Below are positions 43,709 through 50,598 of a stretch of 50,598 nucleotides of DNA, piece by piece. Every line of letters starts with the position of its first letter. The first letter of the stretch is position 1. Origin of the DNA: Sunxiuqinia sp963974515 (GTDB taxonomy: Bacteria > Bacteroidota > Bacteroidia > Bacteroidales > Prolixibacteraceae); contig NZ_CAXBDD010000018.1 in NCBI RefSeq assembly GCF_963974515.1, positions 1 to 50,598 of the forward strand, in the 5' to 3' direction. The notes below the pieces were generated by a model. That model saw only the letters and a list, made by a program, of their open reading frames with translations, was not told where the DNA came from and ran no database searches. The position numbers were made by a program, and so were the translations under genes.

Positions 43709-43993
43709 TTATTGTTCGTCATCATTAGGTTGTACTTCCGTTCCTTCAAAAAACTTAGCGATACGGCTGCCGGAAGTCTTGTCGTATATTTCTGCAGTAT
43801 CAGCTTTGTTGCCCCATTCGGATAACTTTTTTCGCAACCTCGCAAGCCCTATGTTCTGGTCTCTTTGTTTAGAATAGCGATGTTTCCAGTCGATTGAGTA
43901 AAAGGTGCGGACATTGCCATCTTTAAACCAGACTATTAATTTTGAAAAGGAATCTCTAATAAGTTTCCATCCTCCTTTGGGTACTTCATTCAT
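43709..43993 (-). CDS. Unrecognised 94-residue element protein
   Basis: A soluble basic/acidic protein with WFKDGNVRTFYSIDWKHRYS and a C-terminal IYDKTSGSRIAKFFEG segment, suggesting a small beta sheet with one helix. No cysteine or enzyme motif. Its start is immediately next to the upstream gene's stop, in the early-type leftward cluster. Function unknown. Confidence 0.5.
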   Translation of the reverse strand: MNEVPKGGWKLIRDSFSKLIVWFKDGNVRTFYSIDWKHRYSKQRDQNIGLARLRKKLSEWGNKADTAEIYDKTSGSRIAKFFEGTEVQPNDDEQ

Positions 43994-44499
43994 TATTTAA
44001 AATATTTTATTAGTTCTTTTAAAGGGATGTTCTCCAAGCTTTCAGTGTGCCTGCACATCATTATCGCTATGGAATCAGAAGGCTTAGAAACACGAACATT
44101 TAAGAGGTTAATCGGAATGTTGCTTTTGCTGGAATACTGAGAGATGTAGTTCCAAATATTTTGCTGGACCTTTCTTTCTAAGTCAAAAAAATCAACTGAT
44201 GCCTGACCCATGAAAAATTCAACCAGTTCCCTGAATGTAGCAGGTCTGATTTTTCGATCGAAATGATAGATTAGGGTTTCTAAGACTTGGTTAGGGTAGG
44301 CGATTCGGATATTTATTCCGGCTTCCGACAAGTTGTTTTCATTAGAAAGGGTGAATAAATACCTTTTGATGTTATCCGTCACTTTCTTTTCATGACCAAA
44401 GACATCAATGCTTACATCATCCATGTATTCCTTTATCTTGGCTCGTAAGCCAAGTTTTGTTCGTTGTTTTCTTATCATATTTGAGTTGTTAATTTGCAT
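43993..44499 (-). CDS. Unrecognised helical element protein
   Basis: 168 residues; a second ATG (MIRKQRTKLG) would shorten it by 7. It contains two similar halves, each beginning with a 'Y/F-M-x-x-x-S-V/I-D-F/V' phrase (YMDDVSIDVFGHEKKVTDNI and FFMGQASVDFFDLERKVQQN), suggesting an internal duplication. The start overlaps the upstream stop. The role is not evident; the repeat could mediate dimerisation or DNA contact. Confidence 0.5.
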   Translation of the reverse strand: MQINNSNMIRKQRTKLGLRAKIKEYMDDVSIDVFGHEKKVTDNIKRYLFTLSNENNLSEAGINIRIAYPNQVLETLIYHFDRKIRPATFRELVEFFMGQASVDFFDLERKVQQNIWNYISQYSSKSNIPINLLNVRVSKPSDSIAIMMCRHTESLENIPLKELIKYFK

Positions 44500-45781
44500 A
44501 AAGTGTCCGATTGACTGTTGGATTGAGTACCGCTGAATGAAATTGTTCGAGTAATACCGGATCTCCCAATTTTCCTATCCTCTGTTCGCAATCTCGGTAC
44601 AGTTCTAAGGGTGGTTTTCGTTTAGAAGCTACCTTCATTTCATTATTCAGAAAACGCTTAATTTGAGCATGTACAATAAGTTTCACCTGTACTTCTCGCT
44701 GTCGTTGCTGGTGGATTTTGTGCCATTTTTTAGTACCCGTAAAGCCATTGGAGTTGTAGGGGTCAAAATATCTATTGGGGAGTTGTACAAACCGTTTTTG
44801 AGGATCTTTTTCAATGTATTTCCTCACTAAATCTATACGCTCAACATAGTGTTGGTGAACATTAGCCAGGTTGGCAGTACTGACCGGTTCATACCATCTG
44901 TAAAGCAATTTTTGGGCAATCTCAACTTGTCTGTCTGTGAGGTAAACCCCTCGATACAGAACATTTTGAGCCAATGTCCAGAGCATCTTCACGTAAAAAT
45001 TAAGGGAAGTGCAACGAGTCTCAGCCTGTTTTCGGGCTTTCAAGTCCGATTTTTTGTCGGCCTCGGCTCGCTTTTCTTGCACTTTCCCTCCTGTATCTTG
45101 ATTTTTTTCTTGGACTTTCCCTCCTGTGTATCCTGTTGAAACGTTGCCAGTTGAAACATTTAAGTCGTTCTGCTTTTTTGCAGAACTCCTTTTTGAAGAG
45201 TTTCCAATATCGTAGCCTGCAGATTGTAAAATGCTCCCAATGGACAAGTTATCTACATCCTTTATTACATTATTAGTTTTGTAACTATTGTTTCTAGTAT
45301 CTGTATGAGGACAAAATGTCCTACTTGTATTTTCAACCTCTTGTTTGTTAGTGCTTTGCAGAATTGGATTTAATTTCAATTCTAAGGCCATTTTAGCTTC
45401 ATTAACACTTAATCTACATGTTGCTAACAGGATTTTTTCGTTTATAAACAGTTCAAAACTGGCGTTTGAACCATGAAATATTTTCTCTGTAATAATCCCT
45501 GCCTCCAACAATCTTTTAATGTGCCTTTGGATGGTTCGGGTACTCGCTTGGGTTCTTTTTGCCAATTGACAATTATTGGTTTTTAAAGAAGGGAGATTGG
45601 ACTTGTCTATTGTCTGAATGCTATTGGCTTTTGCTAGAGATACCCCGTAGATTTTAATCAACTCCTGGGCTGTGAGTATCATACTAGGCTTAACCGTTTG
45701 GTTTCGCTCTACTTCCTTATTGTAGCATTGGATATAGCCGTTAAGAGCCTTAAAAGCGGTTGAATAATTTATTACAATCAT
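44489..45781 (-). CDS. Winged-helix protein, replication- or regulation-type
   Basis: 430 residues. An N-terminal winged helix (CQLAKRTQASTRTIQRHIKR, LLEAGIITEKIF) is followed by a low-complexity linker with a repeated TGGKVQEK phrase. A helical C-terminal half of about 180 residues completes the protein. Such proteins are common on Bacteroidota plasmids and integrative elements, sometimes near the origin. It could be a replication initiator or a transcription factor. It is the largest gene of the early-type cluster, and three short genes lie directly upstream. Confidence 0.55.
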   Translation of the reverse strand: MIVINYSTAFKALNGYIQCYNKEVERNQTVKPSMILTAQELIKIYGVSLAKANSIQTIDKSNLPSLKTNNCQLAKRTQASTRTIQRHIKRLLEAGIITEKIFHGSNASFELFINEKILLATCRLSVNEAKMALELKLNPILQSTNKQEVENTSRTFCPHTDTRNNSYKTNNVIKDVDNLSIGSILQSAGYDIGNSSKRSSAKKQNDLNVSTGNVSTGYTGGKVQEKNQDTGGKVQEKRAEADKKSDLKARKQAETRCTSLNFYVKMLWTLAQNVLYRGVYLTDRQVEIAQKLLYRWYEPVSTANLANVHQHYVERIDLVRKYIEKDPQKRFVQLPNRYFDPYNSNGFTGTKKWHKIHQQRQREVQVKLIVHAQIKRFLNNEMKVASKRKPPLELYRDCEQRIGKLGDPVLLEQFHSAVLNPTVNRTLYAN

Positions 45782-45788
45782 ATTTCTT

Positions 45789-46034
45789 CTAGTTTTCGTG
45801 CTTAATTAAGCCAAGGGCATATGTGTTAAAATGTTCCTGAGCCATCATTTTGGCATTATCAAAATCCCGGATAACCAGTTTCCTTATCCCGTCTAAATTG
45901 GATTTCATTAAATACTTGTCATTGTCTAATTCATGCAGCTCAAATCGTACATTGGAGCTATCAGATAGCTCACCAATCCATATTTTTTCTTGATTGCATG
46001 AGTATTTCCAGTGCAACGTTTTTGGTATCACCAT
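45789..46034 (-). CDS. Unrecognised small protein
   Basis: 81 residues from MVIPKTLHW, whose ATG overlaps the upstream stop (ATGGTGA); a longer start adds 10 residues. Mixed strands and a C-terminal helix, two cysteines not in a metal pattern. Position between two other short genes suggests a co-expressed early gene. No function proposed. Confidence 0.45.
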   Translation of the reverse strand: MVIPKTLHWKYSCNQEKIWIGELSDSSNVRFELHELDNDKYLMKSNLDGIRKLVIRDFDNAKMMAQEHFNTYALGLIKHEN

Positions 46035-46204
46035 TTGGTTGCATTTAACCGTGTTACCTTCCATCGCCAGAAATATTTGGTATGAATAGCCTTTACGCCT
46101 TGCTTTGTGTAGTTGGTAGTAGCCTCAATATCCACCCAGGCATCATGAGAGGTAGAAAATTTCTTTTTGGATCTTCGTAACCATTTACTTGTATTTTTCG
46201 CCAT
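46028..46204 (-). CDS. Unrecognised small basic protein
   Basis: 58 residues from the ATG MAKNTSKWLRR; a TTG two codons earlier is possible. Rich in Lys, Trp and Tyr, ending RWKVTRLNATKW. Its stop overlaps the start of the next gene. Basic, tryptophan-rich small proteins of this kind often bind nucleic acid, but there is no diagnostic motif. Confidence 0.45.
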   Translation of the reverse strand: MAKNTSKWLRRSKKKFSTSHDAWVDIEATTNYTKQGVKAIHTKYFWRWKVTRLNATKW

Positions 46205-46217
46205 GCTCAATTGTGCT

Positions 46218-46433
46218 TTATGATTTGTTCTGCAGCTTTAATTTTAGAAAGCTGGTTTTGTCAAACTGTTTATTCCCAAATAGCTCATGTAGAGCCAGCT
46301 CCACTTGATCCAAGTTCTTTTCAATCGTCTTTTCCTTGCCCTTTAGCTTTTTCGCATTTTTGTTCACGCTACTTTCTAGCCTCTCAACCAATAGGGCATA
46401 TTCATCATCATGTTCAATAGCAAAAACACTCAT
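46218..46433 (-). CDS. Unrecognised small coiled-coil protein
   Basis: 71 residues, highly charged and helical (NKNAKKLKGKEKTIEKNLDQ). No membrane helix or cysteines. Lies 17 nt downstream of the HTH-type gene and in the same transcript. No function proposed. Confidence 0.45.
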   Translation of the reverse strand: MSVFAIEHDDEYALLVERLESSVNKNAKKLKGKEKTIEKNLDQVELALHELFGNKQFDKTSFLKLKLQNKS

Positions 46434-46450
46434 GTAAGAATTTGTTAGAA

Positions 46451-46711
46451 TTAAATATTCAAGGACTGCTGTTGTTCTTTTGTCATCAGTTTTCGGATCT
46501 TTAGCTTGCGTTCCTCCATCTTTTCCTGATGTTCTTGGATGATTTCTAATGCTGCATCATAAATTGTCTCCGCATTATGCTGACGAATTGGAACAGAACC
46601 AAAAAACCTTGCTATGGTAGGTATAGACAGCTCTGTTTTCTTACTAATCAGCTCTCTGTACCTTGGAGGCAGTTGATTTCTAATCAATTCAATTTCTTTC
46701 TTGTCAAACAT
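46451..46711 (-). CDS. Small helix-turn-helix-like protein, first early gene
   Basis: 86 residues. The stretch RELISKKTELSIPTIARFFG, followed by a second helix (ETIYDAALEIIQEHQ), fits a small DNA-binding protein. It is the first gene of the leftward early-type cluster, divergent from the two HTH regulators on the right, in the arrangement of a phage cro-like gene opposite a repressor. Confidence 0.55.
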   Translation of the reverse strand: MFDKKEIELIRNQLPPRYRELISKKTELSIPTIARFFGSVPIRQHNAETIYDAALEIIQEHQEKMEERKLKIRKLMTKEQQQSLNI

Positions 46712-46760
46712 TTCTATAAAAGTTTTGTATCAGTTTCATATCAGTTCTAAATCTTTTTAG

Positions 46761-46817
46761 TATATTTGTCATCAATAACAACAAATCGTCAGCAATATTA
46801 ATAAATAATGATGACAA
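46761..46817. promoter_or_regulatory. Divergent switch region with inverted repeat
   Basis: A TATATTTG -7 box (46761-46768) is overlapped by TTGTCATCA (46766-46774), which recurs inverted as TGATGACAA at 46809-46817. TATCAGTT occurs twice just upstream (about 46728-46745). The 146 bases between the divergent genes hold only these sites. This looks like the lysogeny-type switch of the element. Confidence 0.55.
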
Positions 46818-46857
46818 TTTGGAATTTAATAGATGAAATTTTTAAAGAAATTTTGCT

Positions 46858-47454
46858 ATGGCAGAGAAAAACAAGAAGAAAAACAGTTCGAAAAGAGAGT
46901 TAAACGCAGTAGATAGGCGGTATTTGAAAGCTGCTGACATATTGGTAGAAACAGGTCGGGCTAAAAGTCATTCGGAAATATGTATTTCCATCGGAATTGA
47001 CAGAAGTATCATTTCAAAAATGAAAAGTGAAGGGCGTTCTGTTACCATGCAGCAGCTTGAAGCAACCATCACTACTTATGGCTTAAATAGTGAATACTTC
47101 TTTTATGATGCTAAGTCTTTATTTGAACAGGTGGAAGCCAATAGATCTTCGGGAATAGCTACCAATGGGGACAACAACAAAGTGTTTAATGTTGGACAGG
47201 GTAACATAGAAGGGAATGTACTTTACGAGCAAATTGCTCATCAGATTATTAATGAAGCTCCACCAGAATTGCATAACAAAATCACAACATTGGTTCAGGA
47301 AACGGACAAAATAAAAAAAGCCGCTTCTGATTTCAAAGAGCAAGTAGCAGTTCTAAAGGCTGAGAAAAGCGTGGTTGAAGCTCGATTGCAAAAATCGAAT
47401 GAAGAGCTACATGCCGTTAAAGACGAACTTTTAAGCGTATTCAGAAACAGATAA
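46858..47454 (+). CDS. HTH regulator with coiled-coil tail (repressor candidate)
   Basis: 198 residues. The N-terminal 80 residues carry a helix-turn-helix (SHSEICISIGIDRSIISKMK). The C-terminal 60 residues are a coiled coil (KIKKAASDFKEQVAVLKAEK). The downstream gene has the same HTH type. It faces a leftward cro-like gene across an inverted repeat, so it is a reasonable candidate for the element's repressor. It has no LexA-type peptidase domain, so induction would need another trigger. Confidence 0.65.
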   Translation: MAEKNKKKNSSKRELNAVDRRYLKAADILVETGRAKSHSEICISIGIDRSIISKMKSEGRSVTMQQLEATITTYGLNSEYFFYDAKSLFEQVEANRSSGIATNGDNNKVFNVGQGNIEGNVLYEQIAHQIINEAPPELHNKITTLVQETDKIKKAASDFKEQVAVLKAEKSVVEARLQKSNEELHAVKDELLSVFRNR

Positions 47455-47459
47455 AAACA

Positions 47460-47726
47460 ATGGATGCTTCTTCATTTACTGAAAAAAATATCATAAGTCG
47501 CCAGTTTGTAAGGGCAGCAAGACAACTTATCGCAGATAAGATAATTCTTGACCAGAAGGAATTATGCACCAAGTACAACTATGACAAGTCCTTCTTTAGT
47601 AAGATAGCAAAGGGAGAACAAAGTGTTCCTTATGATGTTCTCTATCAATTTGTATTAGACTTCAAATTGAATCCTTCTTATTTCTTTCCCAGCCAAAATA
47701 AGACTGAAAGCCTCTATTTACAGTAA
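47460..47726 (+). CDS. Second HTH regulator, paralogue of the upstream gene
   Basis: 88 residues consisting of the HTH region alone (QKELCTKYNYDKSFFSKIAK, then the conserved LNPSYFF ending that aligns with LNSEYFF upstream). Five bases separate it from the preceding gene. The pair probably arose by duplication. It lacks the coiled-coil tail, so it may compete with or modulate the longer regulator. Confidence 0.6.
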   Translation: MDASSFTEKNIISRQFVRAARQLIADKIILDQKELCTKYNYDKSFFSKIAKGEQSVPYDVLYQFVLDFKLNPSYFFPSQNKTESLYLQ

Positions 47727-47752
47727 ACAGGATATCTACGCTATCTTTACCT

Positions 47753-47816
47753 AACTTACTACATAGTAAGTTTATTAATTTATTCTAGTTACTATAAAGA
47801 AAGTTTACTAAATTTG
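47753..47816 (+). promoter_or_regulatory. Operator and promoter of the recombinase operon
   Basis: AACTTACTACATAGTAAGTT (47753-47772) is an inverted repeat with 9-bp arms. Two more TTACTA half-sites follow at about 47789 and 47805, the last running into the TAAATTTG -7 box (47809-47816). The gene starts at 47850. Four half-sites of one kind suggest cooperative control of excision/integration, possibly by the MerR-like protein. Confidence 0.6.
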
Positions 47817-47849
47817 TGTCAGTATTAATTCTAACAACAATTTTGGTAG

Positions 47850-48611
47850 ATGAATCAAGCCATAGAAGACTTTTTCACAAGCGAAATAAACCAAACAATC
47901 AGTAGTACGATTAACGAGAAGGTTTTAACCAATCAATATACCGATACTGGGGCTAGAGTAATGAACCTTTGGATTAAGGACGGCTTATTGGATGATGACA
48001 GATCAGCATCACAGACTAGGCATAAATTTTCGATGGTTGAAGCTGTTTGGGTAAGCATCATAGAAGAGCTTCGGGATATAGGCTTAGAAAAGGAGAAGAT
48101 TAAAAAAGTTAAAACGCAATTATTGGTTTCAATTGATGGTGTTGATTCGAGATACCCTTATCTTGAATTTCACTTAATCTGCTCCATTTTATACAAACGG
48201 CCATTTTTCATCTTGATAGATAAAGAGGGAAACTCAAATATTGTAGGGCTTGATAACTATGTAGCCATTCTTCAAACAGAGAATTTATCCGGCCATATTG
48301 TATTTAGCTTAGAAACTCTTTTTCAAAAACTGATCTCCAAAATTGACCAATCCAAATGGACGTTTACCGAGATATTCAGACTATCAAAGGAAGAGTTAGA
48401 GTTATTGGCTTTTATAAAAATGAATAATTTCCAGACCGTTAAAATTGTTAGAAGAAATGGGGAGATTGACAGATTGGAAGGAGTTGAAAAAATCAACTCA
48501 GAAAAAAGAATCGTTGATATTCTTAATGAGGGAGATTACCAAAATATTGAATTAAAACAGGAGGACGGTAAAGTGGTATGTATTCACCGAACCGTAAAAA
48601 GAAAACTATAA
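47850..48611 (+). CDS. MerR-like regulator of the recombinase operon
   Basis: 253 residues. The N-terminal 75 residues read as a MerR-type winged HTH (TDTGARVMNLWIKDGLLDDD, then HKFSMVEAVWVSIIEELRDI). A larger effector-like domain follows. Proteins of this design are often found upstream of integrase genes on Bacteroidota elements. It is the first gene after the TTACTA operator and is co-oriented with the recombinase. Target and signal are unknown. Confidence 0.65.
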   Translation: MNQAIEDFFTSEINQTISSTINEKVLTNQYTDTGARVMNLWIKDGLLDDDRSASQTRHKFSMVEAVWVSIIEELRDIGLEKEKIKKVKTQLLVSIDGVDSRYPYLEFHLICSILYKRPFFILIDKEGNSNIVGLDNYVAILQTENLSGHIVFSLETLFQKLISKIDQSKWTFTEIFRLSKEELELLAFIKMNNFQTVKIVRRNGEIDRLEGVEKINSEKRIVDILNEGDYQNIELKQEDGKVVCIHRTVKRKL

Positions 48612-48615
48612 CGCT

Positions 48616-48780
48616 ATGATTAACATTCAGGCAGACATAAACGCACATTCATATTCCTTACTGAAAAATTCGTGGGAGTATAGAATCAGGCTAAAATGCT
48701 TTCAATTGAACATTGTAGGAACGAACAAGAAAAAAATGGTAATGAAATTACCAATGCACAAACAGGAAAAGATGAATTAA
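48616..48780 (+). CDS. Possible short ORF between MerR-like gene and recombinase
   Basis: 54 codons beginning four bases after the MerR-like stop (MINIQADINAHSYSLL), partly overlapping the next, more convincing small gene in another frame. It may be a leader peptide coupling translation, or not expressed. The second half (KKKMVMKLPMHKQEK) looks like the shadow of the overlapping gene. Confidence 0.3.
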   Translation: MINIQADINAHSYSLLKNSWEYRIRLKCFQLNIVGTNKKKMVMKLPMHKQEKMN

Positions 48781-48950
48781 GGGTAATTACTATTGATGAG
48801 CTACGGCAATTTGAAGGATTGGATCACTTATCCGATGAACAAGCTTTAAATGTCATTACAACTCTAAAGGAATTATCATTAATCACTTATAACATAGTAA
48901 GTAATTATGAGCAACCTCAATCAGTTTCAGAGCTTCGCAAAGCGAAATGA
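48696..48950 (+). CDS. Small acidic protein preceding the recombinase
   Basis: 84 residues, with a helical domain (ITIDELRQFEGLDHLSDEQA, then VITTLKELSLITYNI) that I recognise as a recurring small protein next to Bacteroidota recombinase genes. Its last 44 bases overlap the recombinase start in another frame, so the two are translationally coupled. It may be a recombination directionality factor, which is inference. Confidence 0.6.
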   Translation: MLSIEHCRNEQEKNGNEITNAQTGKDELRVITIDELRQFEGLDHLSDEQALNVITTLKELSLITYNIVSNYEQPQSVSELRKAK

Positions 48951-50598
48951 ACAAAAGATAGCCAATAACAATAAGGCTGTTATTTACACAAGGGTGTCTG
49001 ACGCTAAGCAGCAAGATAATACAAGTCTTGAAAGCCAACGGAAATATTGTACAGAATATGCCATAAATCGAAATTTTGATATTTGTGGTTATTATGGTGG
49101 TACGGTTGCCAGTGCAAAAACGGATGACCGGAAGGCTTTTCAAGAAATGCTCACTGATGTTAGGAGAAAGAAAATATCGAACATTATTGTTTACAGTATT
49201 GACCGTTTTTCAAGAGCTGGTGCCAGTGCCATTTCAACAGTTGAGCAATTAAATCGAAAAGGTATTAATGTATTATCGGTAACCCAACCGGTAGATACTG
49301 AATCATCAACTGGAACATTTTTTCAAAATATAAATTTGCTGTTTAGCAAATATGATAATGACCAAAGAAGGGAAAAGACGATTACCGGAATGAGACAACG
49401 TCTTTTAAGTGGCTATTGGATGGGGGTTGCACCTTTGGGATATGAAAACACTCGAAATGAACAAAACATTCCCATAATAGTACCCGGTGATAAAGCAAAA
49501 ATAATTCGGAATGCTTTTCTTTGGAAAGCAAATGAAGGTATTTCCAATGTTGACATTGTTAAGCGATTAAAAACTCACGGAGTCAAAATCTACAAACAGC
49601 ATCTAACCAGGTTATTTAGAAACCCAGTTTATTGTGGGTTGATTTCACACAGTTTACTTGACGGAGAGATTATTCAAGGAGTGCATAAGGCAATTGTTTC
49701 TAAAGAACTCTTTCTTAAAGTAAATGGAATACAGGCTAAAAACAGTCATGGCTACAAGCAGAACAAAGTGAACGACAACTTACCGTTAAAAGGATTTGCA
49801 AAATGTGAAGGCTGTGGAAGTCCGCTAACGGGTTTTCTTGTCAAAAAGAAGGGATTGTATTACTACAAGTGCAAAACAATTGGTTGTTCTTGCAATAGAA
49901 GTACAAAAGCTATTCATCAACAATTTGAACAGTTATTAAGCAAATATGAAATAACTGAAAAAATGATTGCCCCTGTAAAAACGCAAATGAAGTACACTTT
50001 TGAATACTATAATCAATCCAAAAAGGATCAGGAAGCAACCCTAAAATACAGCCTAAAAGCAATTGAAGAAAAAATAGAAAAGGTTCAGGAGAGATATGTG
50101 ATTGGAGAAATTAACGATGATCTCTTTCAAAAATTCAATAAGAAGTTCGTTGCCGAAAAAGAAGAAATTGAGAACGAATTGAATAAAGGTGGAATAAATA
50201 GTTCAAACCTTGATTTTTACATAAATGAATCACTCGAATTATTCGGTAATCTCAACAGTATATGGGCTTCTAGCGATTATACACGAAAACAAAAAATACA
50301 GAATGTGCTGTTTCCAGACGGAATAGTATATAACCGTCAAAAGGACAAAGTTCAAACCTCAAAAATAAATTCTGTAATGGAGTTAGCTCGTTGTTTATCA
50401 ATGAGTTTGAACGAAAATAAAAAGGGACAAAAAGCAGATTTTGCTAATTTGTCCCCTTTGGTGAGCCCGAAAGGATTCGAACCTTTGACCGCCTCCTTAG
50501 AAGGGAGGTGCTCTATCCAGCTGAGCTACGAGCCCTCACTAATCTTTTTTTGTAAGTGCTCTATTCACTCCGATAGCTATCGGAGTACGAGCCCTCAC
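48907..50598 (+). CDS. Large serine recombinase/integrase (3' end outside window)
   Basis: At least 564 codons with no stop before the window ends. The resolvase catalytic domain has Ser31 in IYTRVSDAKQQDNTS, and YSIDRFSRAGAS. A recombinase domain follows (MRQRLLSGYWMGVAPLGYE), then a zinc ribbon with CEGCG and CKTIGC-SC, then a coiled coil, as in large serine integrases. From codon about 519 the frame passes antisense through the tRNA-Arg gene (VSPKGFEPLTASLEGRCS and on), so its C-terminus comes from the attachment site. In the excised circle the end of the protein would differ. Confidence 0.9.
   Translation, partial: MSNLNQFQSFAKRNEQKIANNNKAVIYTRVSDAKQQDNTSLESQRKYCTEYAINRNFDICGYYGGTVASAKTDDRKAFQEMLTDVRRKKISNIIVYSIDRFSRAGASAISTVEQLNRKGINVLSVTQPVDTESSTGTFFQNINLLFSKYDNDQRREKTITGMRQRLLSGYWMGVAPLGYENTRNEQNIPIIVPGDKAKIIRNAFLWKANEGISNVDIVKRLKTHGVKIYKQHLTRLFRNPVYCGLISHSLLDGEIIQGVHKAIVSKELFLKVNGIQAKNSHGYKQNKVNDNLPLKGFAKCEGCGSPLTGFLVKKKGLYYYKCKTIGCSCNRSTKAIHQQFEQLLSKYEITEKMIAPVKTQMKYTFEYYNQSKKDQEATLKYSLKAIEEKIEKVQERYVIGEINDDLFQKFNKKFVAEKEEIENELNKGGINSSNLDFYINESLELFGNLNSIWASSDYTRKQKIQNVLFPDGIVYNRQKDKVQTSKINSVMELARCLSMSLNENKKGQKADFANLSPLVSPKGFEPLTASLEGRCSIQLSYEPSLIFFCKCSIHSDSYRSTSPH
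50414..50455 (-). terminator. Intrinsic terminator of the tRNA-Arg gene
   Basis: GGGACAAA (50424-50431) pairs with TTTGTCCC (50448-50455). Leftward the hairpin is followed by a T-rich run (complement of 50414-50423). It lies just after the tRNA 3' end and also codes for part of the recombinase on the other strand. Confidence 0.7.
50459..50535 (-). tRNA. tRNA-Arg (anticodon TCT), attachment site
   Basis: A full cloverleaf can be drawn: acceptor 5' GGGCTCG with 3' CGGGCTC, anticodon loop CTTCTAA (anticodon TCT, reads AGA), T-arm AAAGG-TTCGAAT-CCTTT, discriminator A and encoded CCA. Its 3' end faces the recombinase gene, the usual orientation for a tRNA attachment site. The gene remains complete, so the element supplies an identical 3' segment. 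Confidence 0.95.
50527..50598. repeat. 13-bp direct repeat and 20-bp palindrome beside the tRNA
   Basis: TACGAGCCCTCAC occurs at 50527-50539 (tRNA 5' end and flank) and again at 50586-50598. Between them is the perfect palindrome ACTCCGATAGCTATCGGAGT (50567-50586). This may be the edge of a further tRNA-like copy or a processing or terminator signal; the window ends here. Confidence 0.5.

Noticed and set aside
9402..46711. Conjugative transposon or tailed prophage
   Set aside because: No relaxase, coupling protein, Tra genes, terminase, portal, tape-measure or tail-tube genes were recognised in the window.
50527..50598. 13-bp direct repeat as the two attachment sites
   Set aside because: The copies are only 59 nt apart, on the side of the tRNA away from the integrase. 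They do not bound the element.
1..50598. CRISPR array
   Set aside because: No regularly spaced direct repeats were seen; the tandem units at 42.2 kb are only four and imperfect.

Overview
The window looks like an AT-rich member of the Bacteroidota. Supporting signs are promoters with a TAnnTTTG -7 box, a CarboxypepD_reg-like N-terminal domain on a TonB-dependent receptor, a four-helix-bundle (23S-IVP type) gene, and few recognisable Shine-Dalgarno sites. Most of it (about 9.4 to 50.5 kb) reads as one integrated mobile element that ends in a tRNA-Arg(TCT) gene on the right. Its left junction is not visible.

Layout. (1) 1-9.3 kb, rightward: a PII-type protein (5' truncated), an acyl carrier protein, an SPFH lipoprotein and a SulP transporter fused to beta-carbonic anhydrase. 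These are followed by a truncated MgtC fragment, a Fur-family regulator, a lipoprotein efflux adaptor, a cytochrome c-FTR1 iron permease fusion and a Zn/Cd-type P1B ATPase. (2) 9.4-17.0 kb, leftward: a compact operon of about 15 mostly small genes. At least eight encode a single membrane helix. It includes a candidate major structural protein, a receptor-binding fibre with Phage_fiber_2-type repeats, a membrane-anchored M15 peptidase and several beta-rich proteins. (3) 17.4-19.9 kb, rightward: a FecA-like TonB receptor. (4) 20-28.9 kb: a defence block with a cytosine-5 methyltransferase and companion gene, an AbiEi/AbiEii pair, a HEPN-motif protein and a Hachiman (HamA/HamB) system whose helicase carries a frameshift. 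(5) 29-42.2 kb, leftward: an ATPase resembling A32/P9-type packaging ATPases, a DnaA-domain-IV-like protein, acidic proteins, and a split helicase/methyltransferase pair like the DarB or 'polyvalent' proteins. A small IVP gene cassette has been dropped between genes here. (6) 42.5-46.7 kb, leftward: a glycosyltransferase and small early-type genes with a winged-HTH protein. (7) 46.9-50.6 kb, rightward: two paralogous HTH regulators, a MerR-like regulator and a large serine recombinase whose reading frame runs antisense through the tRNA-Arg gene and out of the window.

Interpretation. No terminase, portal, tape-measure, tail-sheath, relaxase or type IV secretion gene was recognised in the window. 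A lysin, a fibre, many one-helix membrane proteins and an A32-like ATPase were. The best working hypothesis is a temperate, tailless, membrane-containing virus (or a virus-derived integrative element) carrying anti-phage and iron/metal cargo. The strongest new evidence that the parts belong together is a set of three leftward promoter modules with the same palindrome, second half-site and -7-like box at exactly the same spacing. They lie ahead of the structural operon, the methyltransferase operon and the helicase/methyltransferase operon.
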